This document shows positions 34,618 through 45,820 of a stretch of 64,000 nucleotides of DNA, piece after piece; within the stretch, counting starts at the first letter, position 1, and each line of letters starts with the position of its first letter. The stretch is from Tethya wilhelma. Taxonomy: Eukaryota; Porifera; Demospongiae; Tethyida; Tethyidae. Made by a program: the position numbers and the translations under genes. The notes below the pieces were generated by a model, which saw only the letters and a list, made by a program, of their open reading frames with translations, was not told the origin of the DNA and did no database searches. The DNA is taken from NCBI GenBank assembly GCA_964030475.1, contig CAXIPT010000001.1, positions 10,452,444-10,516,443 on the forward strand, given 5' to 3'.

Positions 34618-34672
34618 GTGGTTACGTGATGACTTCCTGAAGTATCTAACTGATTGGGAGAAAGAGATCGAN

Positions 34673-35290
34673 TATTACTCTTAGTGTAGGGTTTCAAAAG
34701 AAGCTGATGGTAGTCAAAGCTAATACATTTAATGATGAACTTGTCATGCAAGTTTCAGATCTTAGCTGTTAGCATTTCTTGAGTTTCTTCCCTAACCGAA
34801 AATGGTGTCAAAAAGTTGAAAAAATGCTCATTGAAAGCGATGTTTGCTTTTAGCCAACTAAAATCCTACCCAAGATGGACAAACTGGTGACCAAAGCTCA
34901 GGTAAAGTTGTAGACCTTAGCCGTAAACTGTTTGTCATTTTCTTCCCTAACATATTTCCCAAAAAAGCTTCATATCAGAAGCCATATCTCTGCACCTAAA
35001 GGTTGCCATGACAACATATTGAGTCTTGTTATAGAGTAATGATCCATATTGATGATGATCCAAAAAATATTATTTGAAGATGCTTTGTTTGGGAATTATA
35101 CTCACATAACCTCAAAATGGGGAATTCTACTCTATAGACTGCAAGCACTGTAGGCCGAATTTTGTGAAAAACTAGCAACTTTATCTTAGAAGCCATACAA
35201 CATTGACCACTAATATTAATTGTGGTTACATGTCTTAGCACCTATTACATGTTTACCAAGTTTGAAAGAAATCTGAGGGGGGTTGTCATT
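34673..35290. other. Non-coding stretch after the broken P-like gene
   Basis: No continuation of the P-like C-terminus was found. Short open frames only. Confidence 0.4.
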
Positions 35291-35966
35291 AACCCTCGGC
35301 GTGTGAAACACGCCAAAAGGGTTATAGTAGTCGTTTTTTCCGTGTGTGTGTGTGTGTGTGTGTGTGTTCACTCTTAATCTGAAGAATAGCAAGTCTACTC
35401 CGAAAATTAAGGACATAAGCATGGAGTACTGATGTTTATCTATGTGTATCAGAAGCTAAAAGCTTATAGTTCTTGAGCTATGCCAGGATTTTCAGTCCGA
35501 GCCATCGCTCGGGCGGCCATTTTGGCTACATGGCCCCACCCACTATAGCACTACGTATATGTATAGCGAGCTAACAAGAGTTGCCTGATCGTGCGCTAGC
35601 TGCACCTCGCTAAAACACTGGAAGTCTGAGATAGCGACACTGACTCTAGTATAAATGCTTAGACGTAACAGAGTATTTCTAGTCCAAGCGCTTGTGTTTT
35701 GCAAACTCTGCAGCAAGATAGCTTGTGATAATATTATGATCGCGACGTTTCCTAAGTAGCCACACCCATGAACAGTACAGTCTGCATGCATTGCCAGCCT
35801 CGATGTTGTACAGCTGCAGTAAAGTATAGAAAGTGTGTTTTACATGAGATTGCAATGCTGACAGTATACGTACAATCATGCCTCGATATCCTTCCTCATT
35901 TCCTCATTATAATGCATGCAATAAATATTGTATTGCATTTATCACAGTGTATATACGCCGAGGGTT
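35291..35966. mobile_element. Non-autonomous element with AACCCTCGGCGT ends
   Basis: Left end AACCCTCGGCGTGTGAAACA forms a hairpin with ACGCCAAAAGGGTT. The right end at 35955-35966 is ACGCCGAGGGTT, the inverse of the first 12 bases. A GT microsatellite (35342-35367) follows the left end. Its right half is repeated in the duplication starting at 36706. Confidence 0.55.
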
Positions 35967-36036
35967 GTGCACCATGCATATGGTGCCTTTCATTTTTAAT
36001 GTTGATCATTTATGGAATTATAAATTTTGTGTACTA

Positions 36037-36530
36037 TAGGTTGTTTGACCATCCTTCTGGACTTCTGCAAAACCCTCGTCTCTGCATTGCTAGTGATCAG
36101 TCTCAAGCTGCTAGTTATTGTTGGCAAATATTCTACATGCCTGTTGCTTCAAGTGAAGTTTTGAGTCTAGAAGATATTGAGCCGTATCTCAAGCAACTAA
36201 TTTCATAATCTGGTTATGTTGTTTGTCCTGGGATCAGATGAGATCCGGTTTGATACAAAAAATCTTCAGCGATGGGGTGATCCATTGTTTTCTACCGGCT
36301 GCATTCAGTGGCACATTCCTAACAATGTTCAGCAGAAACCTGACAATTTGGCATTTGACTGTTGCAAGCCATGCAAACAGCTTCTCCATGACATCAACCA
36401 GTTAGCATCAAGAGCAAATGGTACAACAGCAGAACAAAGAATGAATCATACTTTACCAACCTCCAAATATCCACTGTTGAAGTTATCACCTGAGAGCAAG
36501 AAAGCAAGAATCAAAAATGTTGCTGCTAAG
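36037..36530 (+). pseudogene. Uncharacterised transposon-associated protein fragment (CCKPCKQLL)
   Basis: The first frame reads FDHPSGLLQNPRLCIASDQ and later LSLEDIEPYLKQL, ending TAA near 36207. The next frame has DEIRFDTKNLQRWGDP, CIQWHIPNN and CCKPCKQLLHDINQL, then SKYPLLKLSPESKKAR. Together they look like one protein broken by a frameshift near 36205. I associate this Cys-pair segment with uncharacterised invertebrate transposon proteins but cannot name it. The same fragment is duplicated at 37023-37516. Confidence 0.4.
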
Positions 36531-36566
36531 AAAAAGATTCTTATTGTTATTAATATTATTATAATT

Positions 36567-36704
36567 ACAAGTACAAAAAACATTAGAAATGTAATGCAAA
36601 CATAGGAATGGCCAAATCGTAAAAAAGTGAGCAAACAAGATAGGATTGGTTATGAGATTGAGCGAGTTCATTTCACTGTACATGTGTCACCTTATGTTCA
36701 TATC
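36567..36704. mobile_element. 'ACAAGT' hairpin MITE, copy 2 (truncated at the N)
   Basis: ACAAGTACAAAAAACATTAG start, cut at the N gap. It is the left part of the same element seen complete at 37553-37832. Confidence 0.8.
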
Positions 36705-36705
36705 N

Positions 36706-37690
36706 AGCTTGTGATAATATTATGATCGCGACGTTTCCTAAGTAGCCACACCCATGAACAGTACAGTCTGCATGCATTGCCAGCCTCGATGTTGTACAGC
36801 TGCAGTAAAGTATAGAAAGTGTGTTTTACATGAGATTGCAATGCTGACAGTATACGTACAATCATGCCTCGATATCCTTCCTCATTTCCTCATTATAATG
36901 CATGCAATAAATATTGTATTGCATTTATCACAGTGTATATACGCCGAGGGTTGTGCACCATGCATATGGTGCCTTTCATTTTTAATGTTGATCATTTATG
37001 GAATTATAAATTTTGTGTACTATAGGTTGTTTGACCATCCTTCTGGACTTCTGCAAAACCCTCGTCTCTGCATTGCTAGTGATCAGTCTCAAGCTGCTAG
37101 TTATTGTTGGCAAATATTCTACATGCCTGTTGCTTCAAGTGAAGTTTTGAGTCTAGAAGATATTGAGCCGTATCTCAAGCAACTAATTTCATAATCTGGT
37201 TATGTTGTTTGTCCTGGGATCAGATGAGATCCGGTTTGATACAAAAAATCTTCAGCGATGGGGTGATCCATTGTTTTCTACCGGCTGCATTCAGTGGCAC
37301 ATTCCTAACAATGTTCAGCAGAAACCTGACAATTTGGCATTTGACTGTTGCAAGCCATGCAAACAGCTTCTCCATGACATCAACCAGTTAGCATCAAGAG
37401 CAAATGGTACAACAGCAGAACAAAGAATGAATCATACTTTACCAACCTCCAAATATCCACTGTTGAAGTTATCACCTGAGAGCAAGAAAGCAAGAATCAA
37501 AAATGTTGCTGCTAAGAAAAAGATTCTTATTGTTATTAATATTATTATAATTACAAGTACAAAAAACATTAGAAATGTAATGCAAACATAGGAATGGCCA
37601 AATCGTAAAAAAGTGAGCAAACAAGATAGGATTGGTTATGAGATTGAGCGAGTTCATTTCACTGTACATGTGTCACCTTATGTTCATATC
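36706..37690 (+). repeat. 985-bp direct duplication, second copy
   Basis: Second copy of 35720-36704. Genes and MITE parts in this interval should be counted once unless a read spans the junction. Confidence 0.85.
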
Positions 37691-37832
37691 CCTACTGAGC
37701 TCAATGACATTGTAGACACAGGAATGAACTTGCTCAATCTCACAACCAGTCCTCAGTATTTTGTTTGCTCACTTTTTTACGATTTGGCCATTCCTATGTT
37801 TGCATTACATTTCTAATGTTTTTTGTACTTGT
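37553..37832. mobile_element. 'ACAAGT' hairpin MITE, copy 3 (complete)
   Basis: 280 bp, starts ACAAGTACAAAAAACATTAG and ends with the exact inverse. The arms run for about 130 bases with few mismatches, including AGGAATGGCCAAATCGTAAA and its inverse. Confidence 0.85.
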
Positions 37833-38094
37833 TTGTTCTATTTTTTTTTGAATTGTTTATATCTCAAGTCTTTAGTCTGAGCGAACTTGTCAACAGCCCT
37901 CAGTACAGGCACACTACCCGCAGTCACAGACATGCCTTCAGTGCAGACAGCTGAAACTCTGAAAATGTGATTTATGTCAATTATATGTGTGTCTTGCTAT
38001 CTAAAGATAACATCCCTACTGAATTACTGATCACAGAGAACGAGAGGATAGGACAGAACTGCAGAACCAGAACTTGGGGGGCATTGGGCATTGA
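37833..38094. other. Short non-coding spacer
   Basis: Spacer of 262 bases between the complete hairpin element and the second R1 copy. I see no coding frame or repeat terminus in it. Confidence 0.4.
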
Positions 38095-38572
38095 GCTTGC
38101 AATAGATTCCAAATAACGCCCACTTGAAATGGAAATGGTCGTTAGACTAGCTAATGCATGAGTTTAGAAATTGATGGCCGCCATATGGAGAAGACCCTTT
38201 TCGCTTTGTATCTAGGGACTCAATGAGAGACACAAAAAACCGATGGCAAAAGTGATTGAAGACAAGTTTATTCGTTCAAGAATCAGCTTCTGAAAGCGAG
38301 TGGTCTCTGAGAAAACTCTTGCCAACATAAGAAGAAGAAGAAAAAGAAAAAGAAGATGGAGAAAATTGGAGGTTTGGCATATTTTAGTTTGGTACTTCAG
38401 CGATGGTTTTAGGCCATGTTTTTGGGCTCATTGCAAAGAGAAAGAGCTAACTTAAGAAGCCTTTTAGTGCCAAGTGCTCAGTTTTTGCAGAGTTATTCAC
38501 GTGAATATTTGTATAGCGCTAATGGGCCATCCGTGCCATTCCTATGTACCCAGTACTACCGTACTGGGAATA
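38095..38572 (+). repeat. R1 dispersed repeat, copy 2
   Basis: From TTGCAATAGATTCCAAATAA to the CCCAGTAC-tacc-GTACTGGG hairpin. It shares ordered blocks with copy 1 (CATATGGAGAAG-type, GAGAGACAC, AATCAGCTTCTGAAAGCGA). Confidence 0.7.
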
Positions 38573-39000
38573 TGGGAAAGCTCACACTTGTACTCATAAT
38601 TCTAATTCCAACACACCTAACTGTTCACATTCATTAACAGTGTCCAACCGGCAAGACTCAGTTAGAATTATATCACATCAGGTTGAAAACTCCCATTCAT
38701 ATGAACATACTCATCACTCCCTGATGACAAGTTCTCGTTTCCCGAGATGTTTAAATGAACCAAGGAACAGTTTAAACTATAAATTGAATGGAATTTCTAT
38801 CCAATATGTGTTAATGCTAAAGACATATCTACTTTACTCTGTGGAATCTCCGTTGCTTGATAGATCACTTTCAGTCTTGCTGTCAGACATGGTCTTGTCA
38901 GCATCTTCATCGTTGATTGACTCTTAGGGTAGGCTGAAAGAATGCAGTAACCAAAAAACACTGATGCAGGTATAATATGTTTGTAGTGTACACAACTGAG
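38573..39000. other. Non-coding stretch
   Basis: Open frames without recognised motifs. Confidence 0.35.
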
Positions 39001-39009
39001 GCTCCATCT

Positions 39010-39700
39010 GGAGCATTGATTTCTGATACCAATGCAGTCATGTGCTCACAACCAGTCATCATCACTATGTTTGTTCTGCTGGACATCGCTATGTTTGGTC
39101 ATCCTCACCCCAACATGTGAATTCTAGAGGACAAAATGTTTATATCAATAACTTTTAATTGTATTGCGTCAGGAAGTTCCTTCTCTAAGTTACCACTTAT
39201 GTTCAAGTTTATGGGCTAGCCAGCTGTTGCATGGTTAGTTTGTGTATTATTTTCATTGCTGTTCACAACTTACATTTTATGTGGTAAAAACAATATTATT
39301 TTGGTAAACAGTTACCAGAATGCATTTTACCAAGTATCAAAAGTTTCTATAAAGAACATAAGAAGGAAGTAACGTCTCTTGTGACTGGATGTGATGCATA
39401 TGGGAGGTGTGACTGCACTGGATTTTCCACCATGTTTTGTATTCTTATAGATACTGCCACTAATCTCATTCTACATGCTGAAAATCTCAAAAGATCAAAC
39501 GTTGGTCATTACTTAACAAAATCTGCAGTGTATGCATGTTTACCATTACACAATCTATTTGTAACAGGTTGGATACAAATCGCCAAACATATGGAGGCAG
39601 AAGGCATGCAGAAAGCTTTGAAGTATCTAGAAGGAAAAGTGCATGAACATGCAGAGGTGGTCACTGATGCTTCGAAGACTGTTACCTGGTAAGTTCCTTT
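39010..39700 (+). pseudogene. Decayed DNA transposase fragment (GRCDCTGFS core)
   Basis: Across stops and shifts the reading gives INNFQLYCVRKFLL-like text, then KQLPECILPSIKSFYKEHKK, GCDAYGRCDCTGFSTMFCIL and EGMQKALKYLEGKV followed by VVTDASKTVTW. A 'GDGRxDSPG(F/Y)xAxxCxYT' strand and a later '(V/T)TDA' strand are the first and second acid positions of a transposase family common in fish, cnidarians and sponges. The open piece is 39381-39692. I cannot assign the superfamily with certainty. Confidence 0.5.
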
Positions 39701-39980
39701 GTGTAATGATTTATTGGTTTGTGTTCTTACGTACAGAACTGTTTGTTATTCAGCAAATGATTTCCATCACATATATCACGCTTGATGAGTGGCATAAATC
39801 AAAAACGTCACTATTGGAGGTATGGGTCCTATCCAATATCAAAGTGTAGGTGTAGTGTTCTAATTATATGTAGGCCAACCAGCGTTAGTGGGAGACAGGA
39901 ACTCGGGTGGATGAGCATCAACTCCCTTACTTCGTCTGAAGCACTTCAAAAGTTGTTTTAAATGACAAGTAGTTACAAAC

Positions 39981-40408
39981 CATAGGCGTCATTACGGGGG
40001 GGCCTGAGGGGGCACATGCCCCCTCACTTTTTGTTACATTGGTTTTGCATGTATGCTAATTTATTCAAGCATTGACAAGTAGCTAACTTACGTGGATAAG
40101 CTGCGTGTTTCATAGTTTCAGTATTCTACAAATTCTGATTTCATGCAGTTAAGTTATACTTTTTCTATAATTATTTTAACCGTCATTGCTACATTTAGCT
40201 GAGCGAGCACATGGCATAATAATTTGAGATAGTCAAGATGTCCGCTCAGTCAACAATTACTTCTTTTTTTTTCTACAGCATTTATAGTTGGTTATTAATT
40301 AATACCTATCACGTGATCAAAAGTGGGTGTGGCACCCCAAAATTTTCCGGCGCTATGCGCCAGTTTAATTCATGCCCCCCCACTTAGAAAGTACTTCTGA
40401 CGCCTATG
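39981..40408. mobile_element. hAT-type MITE with an exact 8-bp target duplication
   Basis: Ends CATAGGCGTCATTACGGGGG and CTTCTGACGCCTATG. TTACAAAC is present at 39973-39980 and 40409-40416. The 428-bp body has G-rich and C-rich subterminal tracts and no coding frame. Confidence 0.8.
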
Positions 40409-40707
40409 TTACAAACACTATGTTCGCTTTAACTGTCAAATTGTTACAGCTGGTATTACATACACATACATCTATATACATGTATACATACACACAAGAT
40501 TGGTGGAAGTGCAACCATAATACAATAGCATATTCCTGTAAACAACTGGCATTCAGGTATTATTAGTTATCTCATTAAGAACAATCACATTAATAGGGAC
40601 TATAAGCAAGCTGCTACAGAGGAGTCAGGGCAGTACACAAAAGAAAATCTAATTGCTGGGATGTTCATGTGAAGGAGAAGAAAGAATATGTACATATCCC
40701 AGAAAAT

Positions 40708-40960
40708 GAAAAAAAAAAAAACCAACAACAAACATTAATGAGACACAGGAATGGCTAAATCATAAAAAGAAAGCAAACAAGATAGAATAATGGCGGTTAG
40801 AGTGTATGCAAAATTCTTCTTGTGGGCATGAATTCCAAAATAAATGGTAGTGTTGCATGCAGCCCATACAGGAAGAATTTTGTATACACTCTAACAGCCA
40901 TTCCATCTTGTTTGCTTTCTTTAGCCATTCCTGTGTCTCATTACATTTCAATTCACTTGT
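40708..40960. mobile_element. 'ACAAGT' hairpin MITE, copy 4 (diverged left end)
   Basis: The left end is degraded to an A-rich run followed by CAAACATTAATGAGACACAG. The right end CTGTGTCTCATTACATTTCA...CACTTGT is intact. The arms include GGAATGGCTAAATCATAAAA. Confidence 0.7.
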
Positions 40961-41825
40961 TTGCTCTCATTTTTTCATAATTCTACAAATCGTATTTCTA
41001 TCATAAGATTTACTGGTCTTGTTATATAATTATGATAATTTTAGAAAGCATTCACCTCCTAAGAAGAGCAACTAGGTATATATTGTAGTTCCTAGATCTG
41101 CTAGCCATAGGAGGAGTGACAGGTTCATCTTGTAGCTCCTCCATCTTCTCCTTCTCCTTCGACACACGTCAATGGACTCACCCCATCTACCTTTGTATCT
41201 AGGTTTAGGAGGTCGAATGTGGAACATACCTTTCATTAAACTTGAAATCAGGGGGTGTTTCCCGACACTTGGATTCATGCAAATCAAGGATCATAGCCAT
41301 ATACAAAGGTAAGTGACGCAGGCTAGTAGGAATGGGCCAACAGTAGTCGACTTCCTAACCAGATCACACATACATACGTACACACATACATGGGAACAGT
41401 TTTTCTCTCTAATTGTTTTCCTAGAGTGGGTGCATTTCAGAAACGGTTTCTGAAACTCGACCCACATGCCGAAAATAGCATGCAGATTAGCTAATAGTAA
41501 AGGGCAACTCAGTGCCCACGGCGTGCAGATCAGAATTCTTGTTTTTAATTAATTTATTTATGATATTTCAGCCACAACACAAATAGCCGAAGGCTCTTAG
41601 TACTGCACCATCCTGCTACATGTTACATCTAATTCAAAACTGCTACTATCACCTGTGGAGGTAGTGGAGCTACGCCTGAGACACCGTTTCCTCTTTACAA
41701 CTGGTGTCCAAGCCTCACTTCCACTCATGGTGTATTTCACACCAGGTACATCATTTCTCTCCTCAAAGTGTTAGATCCACAGGCTCCTCCACTACAGCTG
41801 ATGAGTTAAAAGTACATTGGTGTGT
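40961..41825. other. Non-coding stretch
   Basis: No gene. At about 41427-41465 there is a perfect short palindrome, TTTCAGAAACGGTTTCTGAAA. Nothing else recognised. Confidence 0.4.
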
Positions 41826-42495
41826 TAGCCTCGTACCTAGGCCTTCCCCCCCCCCCCCCCCCCCCCCCCCNNNNNNNNNNNNNNNNNNNNNCCCCCCCCC
41901 CCCCCCCCCCCCCCCCAAAAAAAATTCCTGAGGAAAAAGGAGGGGAAGACCTGGTAAAACTTCTCATGTGCCTTACGTCAATATTCTTGTTCACGAAATG
42001 CGTGGGTGACGCTAACACGCATCAACAACTAACTTTTTGACATTTCTGAGTCTCTAACAGTGCTACTATATAGGCAAATATCTGCTAACAAAAGTTACTT
42101 TGACAAATAAGGGCCATTAGCACGCAAGCAAGAAATCTTAGACTGGTAGGTTTGCTAACTCATACTCACCTTTTGAGCTTTTGGAATGACACAATAACTG
42201 CTCTTTGGTAAGTATAGTCAAGCGCTTAGCCTTTTATATATCGGCTGTACCTTCAGAATTCACTCCATTGCTCTAACACAAGAAAAAAAATTAACTCATA
42301 CTCTAACAGACTGATCACACACACGTGCTGCACGTTGATTTATGCCTTCCACCCACGCTCACAAATTACCTGTCTACCACTCGTCTACCTCTCTCGAAAG
42401 CATCATATGAGAAGTTTTACTAGGCCTTCCGTGGCTTAACTTTGCAACTCACGAAATATAAAATATGGGCCAAGGAAGGCCTGGGAACGAGCCTA
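41826..42495. mobile_element. MITE with TAGCCTCGT ends, containing an N gap
   Basis: Left TAGCCTCGTACCTAGGCCTT, right the near inverse (AAGGCCTGGGAACGAGCCTA). Flanks TTGGTGTGT and TTGGTGTCT form a 9-base duplication with one mismatch. The interior includes the poly-C/N/poly-C block, so true length is unknown. Confidence 0.65.
41846..41916. other. Assembly gap: 25 C, 21 N, 25 C
   Basis: A gap of unknown content framed by equal C runs. It resembles the G tracts at 7801 and 49179 in the other orientation. Confidence 0.8.
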
Positions 42496-42544
42496 TTGGT
42501 GTCTAACAATTGGAGTCGGCATGCAAGGCAGGATCTCTTGTATT

Positions 42545-43030
42545 CTAGCTGATTTGAGAGTCTTTTATATGTTGAGCCTTTTGCTGCTTTCTAACTTTTC
42601 TCTTCTTGTGTCTTCTCCTTTTCTTCTTTACAACTGCTTTCAAGTCCTGAGTAGAGTTGGATCCAAAGTTTGGCCAAAAGAAGGTAACTGAATAACCTCC
42701 ATTTGACTGTCTAGCTGTCCTCAGAGCTTTGTCAAAATGTAGACCTTCACTTTGCATGTTGCAATTGATACACACTGGCAAAGGAATGGCAACTTCACTT
42801 AGAGAAGTAAAGGGCTGCTGTAAGACAGACAAGAATTCTTGCAGGCATTTTGATATTTTTTAAGAGACTCTGACTACAGAGTGACAGTGAGTGGTGATTG
42901 GTGAACCCCTACTCAAGCTGTTATTAAATGTTAAATTGTAATCCTTGTTCAGAGCATTGTGAGGATCTAGAAGCAAAGAGGGATCAGACTCCAACCTAGT
43001 CCAAGCTGTGTGAGTTCAACAATCAGACTT
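42545..43030 (-). pseudogene. Unrecognised coding-like frame
   Basis: The minus frame 42832-42545 reads LPVCINCNMQSEGLHFDKAL and ends in a basic tail (KKKRRRHKKRKVRKQQ). Upstream to 43030 the text looks coding across stops (HNALNKDYNLTFNNSLS). I do not recognise it. Possibly the C-terminus of a transposon-associated protein. Confidence 0.25.
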
Positions 43031-43074
43031 TATACACCCCATGGCACTCTAATGGTGCCCCACTATGTATAGTA

Positions 43075-43429
43075 CAGTGGTGGATCCAGGATTGTAGAAA
43101 GGGGTTATCTTATTAGAATGCGCTCGAAAAATTATGCACTAGCCATGCCCACTTCTGGTAAAACACGCCTATTTTACGTATAGCTCCACCCATTTCTAAT
43201 TGTATGAACTTTGTACTTTACTCTGCAAGCGGTGTTTCTAGGTCATGCGTAGCTATTTTGGGAAGTATCTACACTTTCTGGGCTTATTTGCTGGCAGCCA
43301 ATGCTTTTCAAGTAAGTATTATACTTGTGAGAGGCCAGTAGTTGGTTTTCTCTTGATTTTTGAGACTGAAATAAATTTTAGCCTTATGTATCCATGGATA
43401 CATTGGATACCCCCCTAAATCCGCCACTG
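43075..43429. mobile_element. hAT-like MITE with CAGTGGTGGATCCAGG ends
   Basis: Left CAGTGGTGGATCCAGGAT and right inverse CCTAAATCCGCCACTG with three mismatches. This CAGNGGCGGATC...type end is a common hAT MITE signature. No exact target duplication is visible. Confidence 0.6.
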
Positions 43430-43748
43430 CAGTACCTCAGCTGGGCTACATACAATTAACTGTCCACTATGAGTAATTGTAAGTGAAAACTTGACACACT
43501 TTGGACAAACCAACCCAAACCTAAACACCAAGACATTTTCAAAACAAAACAAAACAAAACAATTGGAGAGAAATTCCTAATCCAGGTTGTAGTTTTGAGG
43601 TATTTTGATAATTATAGTAGTGTAAAATACTCTTTTCTGTTTGACAGATTGCAGCAGCAATATCTGGTGTATCTTCCAATCAACAAGAAGATCATACACC
43701 AAGGTAATGCCTGGGGAGTCTGAGAACCTTGTGATAATACTAGTTCTT

Positions 43749-44140
43749 ACAAGTAGCAAAAATTTTTAAAAAATAAGCAGTGTAGGAATGGGCAGTGCTG
43801 TAAAAGTATTGGAACAAGGCATGTCTCAATTTCGGGCACACGACTACTTCATTTTCATTTTTGATCCCTCAATTATTGTCGTAAATGGTTCCAGAATTAT
43901 CTACAGTAGATGAAGTTTATCAGCTGAGCAACAGTATCACTTACTAATGGTTCAAATTTGTGCAAATCTTATCACTTGCATTGGCTAAATAGTGGAATGA
44001 AGTATAGCAGGCAGGATTAGATTATATTGGCCAAGACTTGAACACACAAAAAATGAAGTAGTCATGTGCCCGAAATTGAGACTTTTTACAGCACTGCCCA
44101 TTCCTACACTGCTTATTTTTTAAAAATTTTTGCTACTTGT
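43749..44140. mobile_element. 'ACAAGT' hairpin MITE, copy 5 (longest arms)
   Basis: 392 bp, starts ACAAGTAGCAAAAATTTTTA and ends with the exact inverse. The inverted arms continue to about 110 bases (GGAATGGGCAGTGCTGTAAA; CTCAATTTCGGGCACA) with one small indel region. It is a different subfamily from copies 1-4 but shares termini and the GGAATGG block. Confidence 0.8.
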
Positions 44141-44741
44141 TCATTCACTTTTTTCAACACTACAGTGTGAAGACTGATAGAGACTTGTTAGTCCCTACAA
44201 AAAGCTTGAGTAGCAGCTACATGCATTGTAATGCTAGAGCAACTAATGCGCATGTGCCACATGGATAGATAACGAATGACCTTTGAACTCTACCTACAGG
44301 AAGATTGCTACGTTGAAGTACATGAATTTATATGCTAAGTTTCAAAGCTTTCTAGTTTTTGTTTAGGCTTATTTGTGATGAAAATGAGTATCAAGGAACG
44401 CAGTTCCCTTGAAAAGGACGTACTTAGTGCTGTCAAAGTTGGCTCCACACTTTCTGGTTCTCTGGAAACCGTGTTCAAGTAAGTCAGTTAGTACGTAAGT
44501 AAGTACGTTAGGAGAACAAAAATGGCACTGTTGTGGCTTCCCACTAGTGCTCTCTATGAGTTCCCAGGGAAGTTTCTGTGAGCTTCAGGCCTTGCATGCA
44601 GTTGGTAATCTGTTGGGGAGAGCCTTTGAGCAAGTTTGAGGGCTTAACTTTGTTTTGTTAGATTTTAATGGTGATAAACATGTTGTTTTGGGTCTATGAG
44701 ACATGTGGCCCATTCCTACTATACGTACTACCGTACGTATG
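44141..44741. other. Non-coding stretch with recent tandem unit
   Basis: Contains short tandem AAGTAAGTACGTTAG-like steps near 44479-44513. No coding frame recognised. Confidence 0.4.
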
Positions 44742-45006
44742 ACAAGTAAAAAAAAACATATTGGAAATGTAACAGGAATGGCTACTGAAATCGTAAAAAG
44801 AATGCAAACAAGATAGAATGGCTGTTAGAGTGTGTGCATACTTCTTCCTGTATGGGCTGCACTTAACAATCTCCTTATTGAGTCTCTCATTTTGCCCACA
44901 GGAAAATTACACACTCTAACAGGCATTCCATCTTGTTTGCATTCTTTTACGATTTCAGTAGCCATTCCTGTCTCATTACATTTCCAATGTTTATTTTTTT
45001 ACTTGT
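44742..45006. mobile_element. 'ACAAGT' hairpin MITE, copy 6
   Basis: 265 bp, starts ACAAGTAAAAAAAAACATAT and ends with the inverse TTTTTACTTGT. Arms include ATGGCTACTGAAATCGTAAA and its inverse. Confidence 0.8.
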
Positions 45007-45627
45007 TTGTTCTCATTTTTCCATAATTCTAAAAATCACATTTGAGTTGGTGTTTGTAGCTAGCTACTGAGCTAGTAGTCTGGTCACACCTCAGTCATTT
45101 GGAGGCAGGAGCTGTATCATGTGCATTTCCAACAAGATAATAAATACTCAGTCTATTGAAGTCCACTTATACATGACATTGTATATCCATTACTATTTTA
45201 ATTGTAGTTTGATGTTAGACTGGAAAAACTTCAAGGAAATTCGTTTAATGTTCAAATAGTTCTATGTATCATTGTGCTGAAATCTTACTTATATTTTATA
45301 TTCCAGAGGACTTTCTGAGGGTACCTTCATAATTGTGAAGAATGTCAAAAGTATGGTTGAAATTGGAAAGTTCTGACAGAGCCAAGATATCACATTTTTT
45401 TTGGCTTGTATCAAGCCACAAGAATGCATAGTAATGGTCCTTGGCTTAGAGCATGAAGATATATTTTCTTATTCTGTGCACTGTAGCTGAGGCTGCTGCT
45501 CTAGTAATGGTGACATCTGACAGAGAATGGGTGAACCAATTGCGATCAATGGCTTGCTAAAGTACCTATACATTCATATCCAGTCAGTCAAAAACTTATT
45601 AAGATGGGCAAGGTTTGAAGTTTGTTG

Positions 45628-45820
45628 TACTGTATAGCGGGAAATTTTCTCAGGATTCAAATTTTTGCGATTTTCGCGGTGGCGATCTGACTGTGAAAAA
45701 AAGAAACCGCGAAAATTTGAACACGTAGCGTACGTCATTGCTGCACTTGATGTAGAATCCGCGAAAAAATGAACTAGCGTTCCTACATGCTTTATCTCAA
45801 AAATTTGGACTGACCCCATT
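45628..45820. mobile_element. TATAGCGGG MITE, degraded right end
   Basis: Left end TACTGTATAGCGGGAAATTT matches the element at 1903. Interior CGCGAAAA/TTTTCGCG repeats. The right end is not clear. Confidence 0.5.

Larger units (their letters stand above)
31620..34672 (+). pseudogene. P-element-type transposase, THAP-less, with frameshift and stop
   Basis: Exons: 31620 to about 33091, 33555-33832, 33904-34059, 34133-34323 and 34619 to the N at 34672. The N-terminus is Lys/Arg-rich (KQKRRKRGARRNF) and has no THAP finger. The core is P-like: FALNLKYLSSSAYKAIRQSG, LPSERTLTDYTHW, SIDEMKIKSGLVYNKHSG (first acidic residue), then VTSDGAIPNRRFYKL, FFCDAPHLLKTARYC and, near the end, WLRDDFLKYLTDWEKEI. 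P-type transposases cut and rejoin DNA with GTP as cofactor. Three lesions are seen: exon 1 needs an extra base near 33072 to join exon 2 in frame, TGA at 34196 interrupts exon 4, and the C-terminus is cut by the N at 34672. An indel in the T run could be a sequencing error. A non-coding MITE lies in the first intron. Confidence 0.75.
35720..36704 (+). repeat. 985-bp direct duplication, first copy
   Basis: Bases 35720-36704 recur at 36706-37690, with only an N (36705) between the copies. I saw no difference in the stretches compared. Most likely unmerged overlapping contig ends. Confidence 0.85.

Noticed and set aside
34414..34751. Cys/Val-rich minus-strand frames
   Set aside because: They are translations of the AC microsatellite.
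35768..36208. 146-codon frame read as one protein
   Set aside because: Only its last third (from about 36037) looks coding; the first part overlaps the right end of a MITE.
36754..37669. Second set of coding-like frames identical to those at 35.8-36.7 kb
   Set aside because: They are the duplicate copy, probably an assembly artefact, so they were not counted as separate genes.
41704..42040. Pro- and Gly-rich frames across the gap
   Set aside because: They span the N gap and C runs; not real protein.
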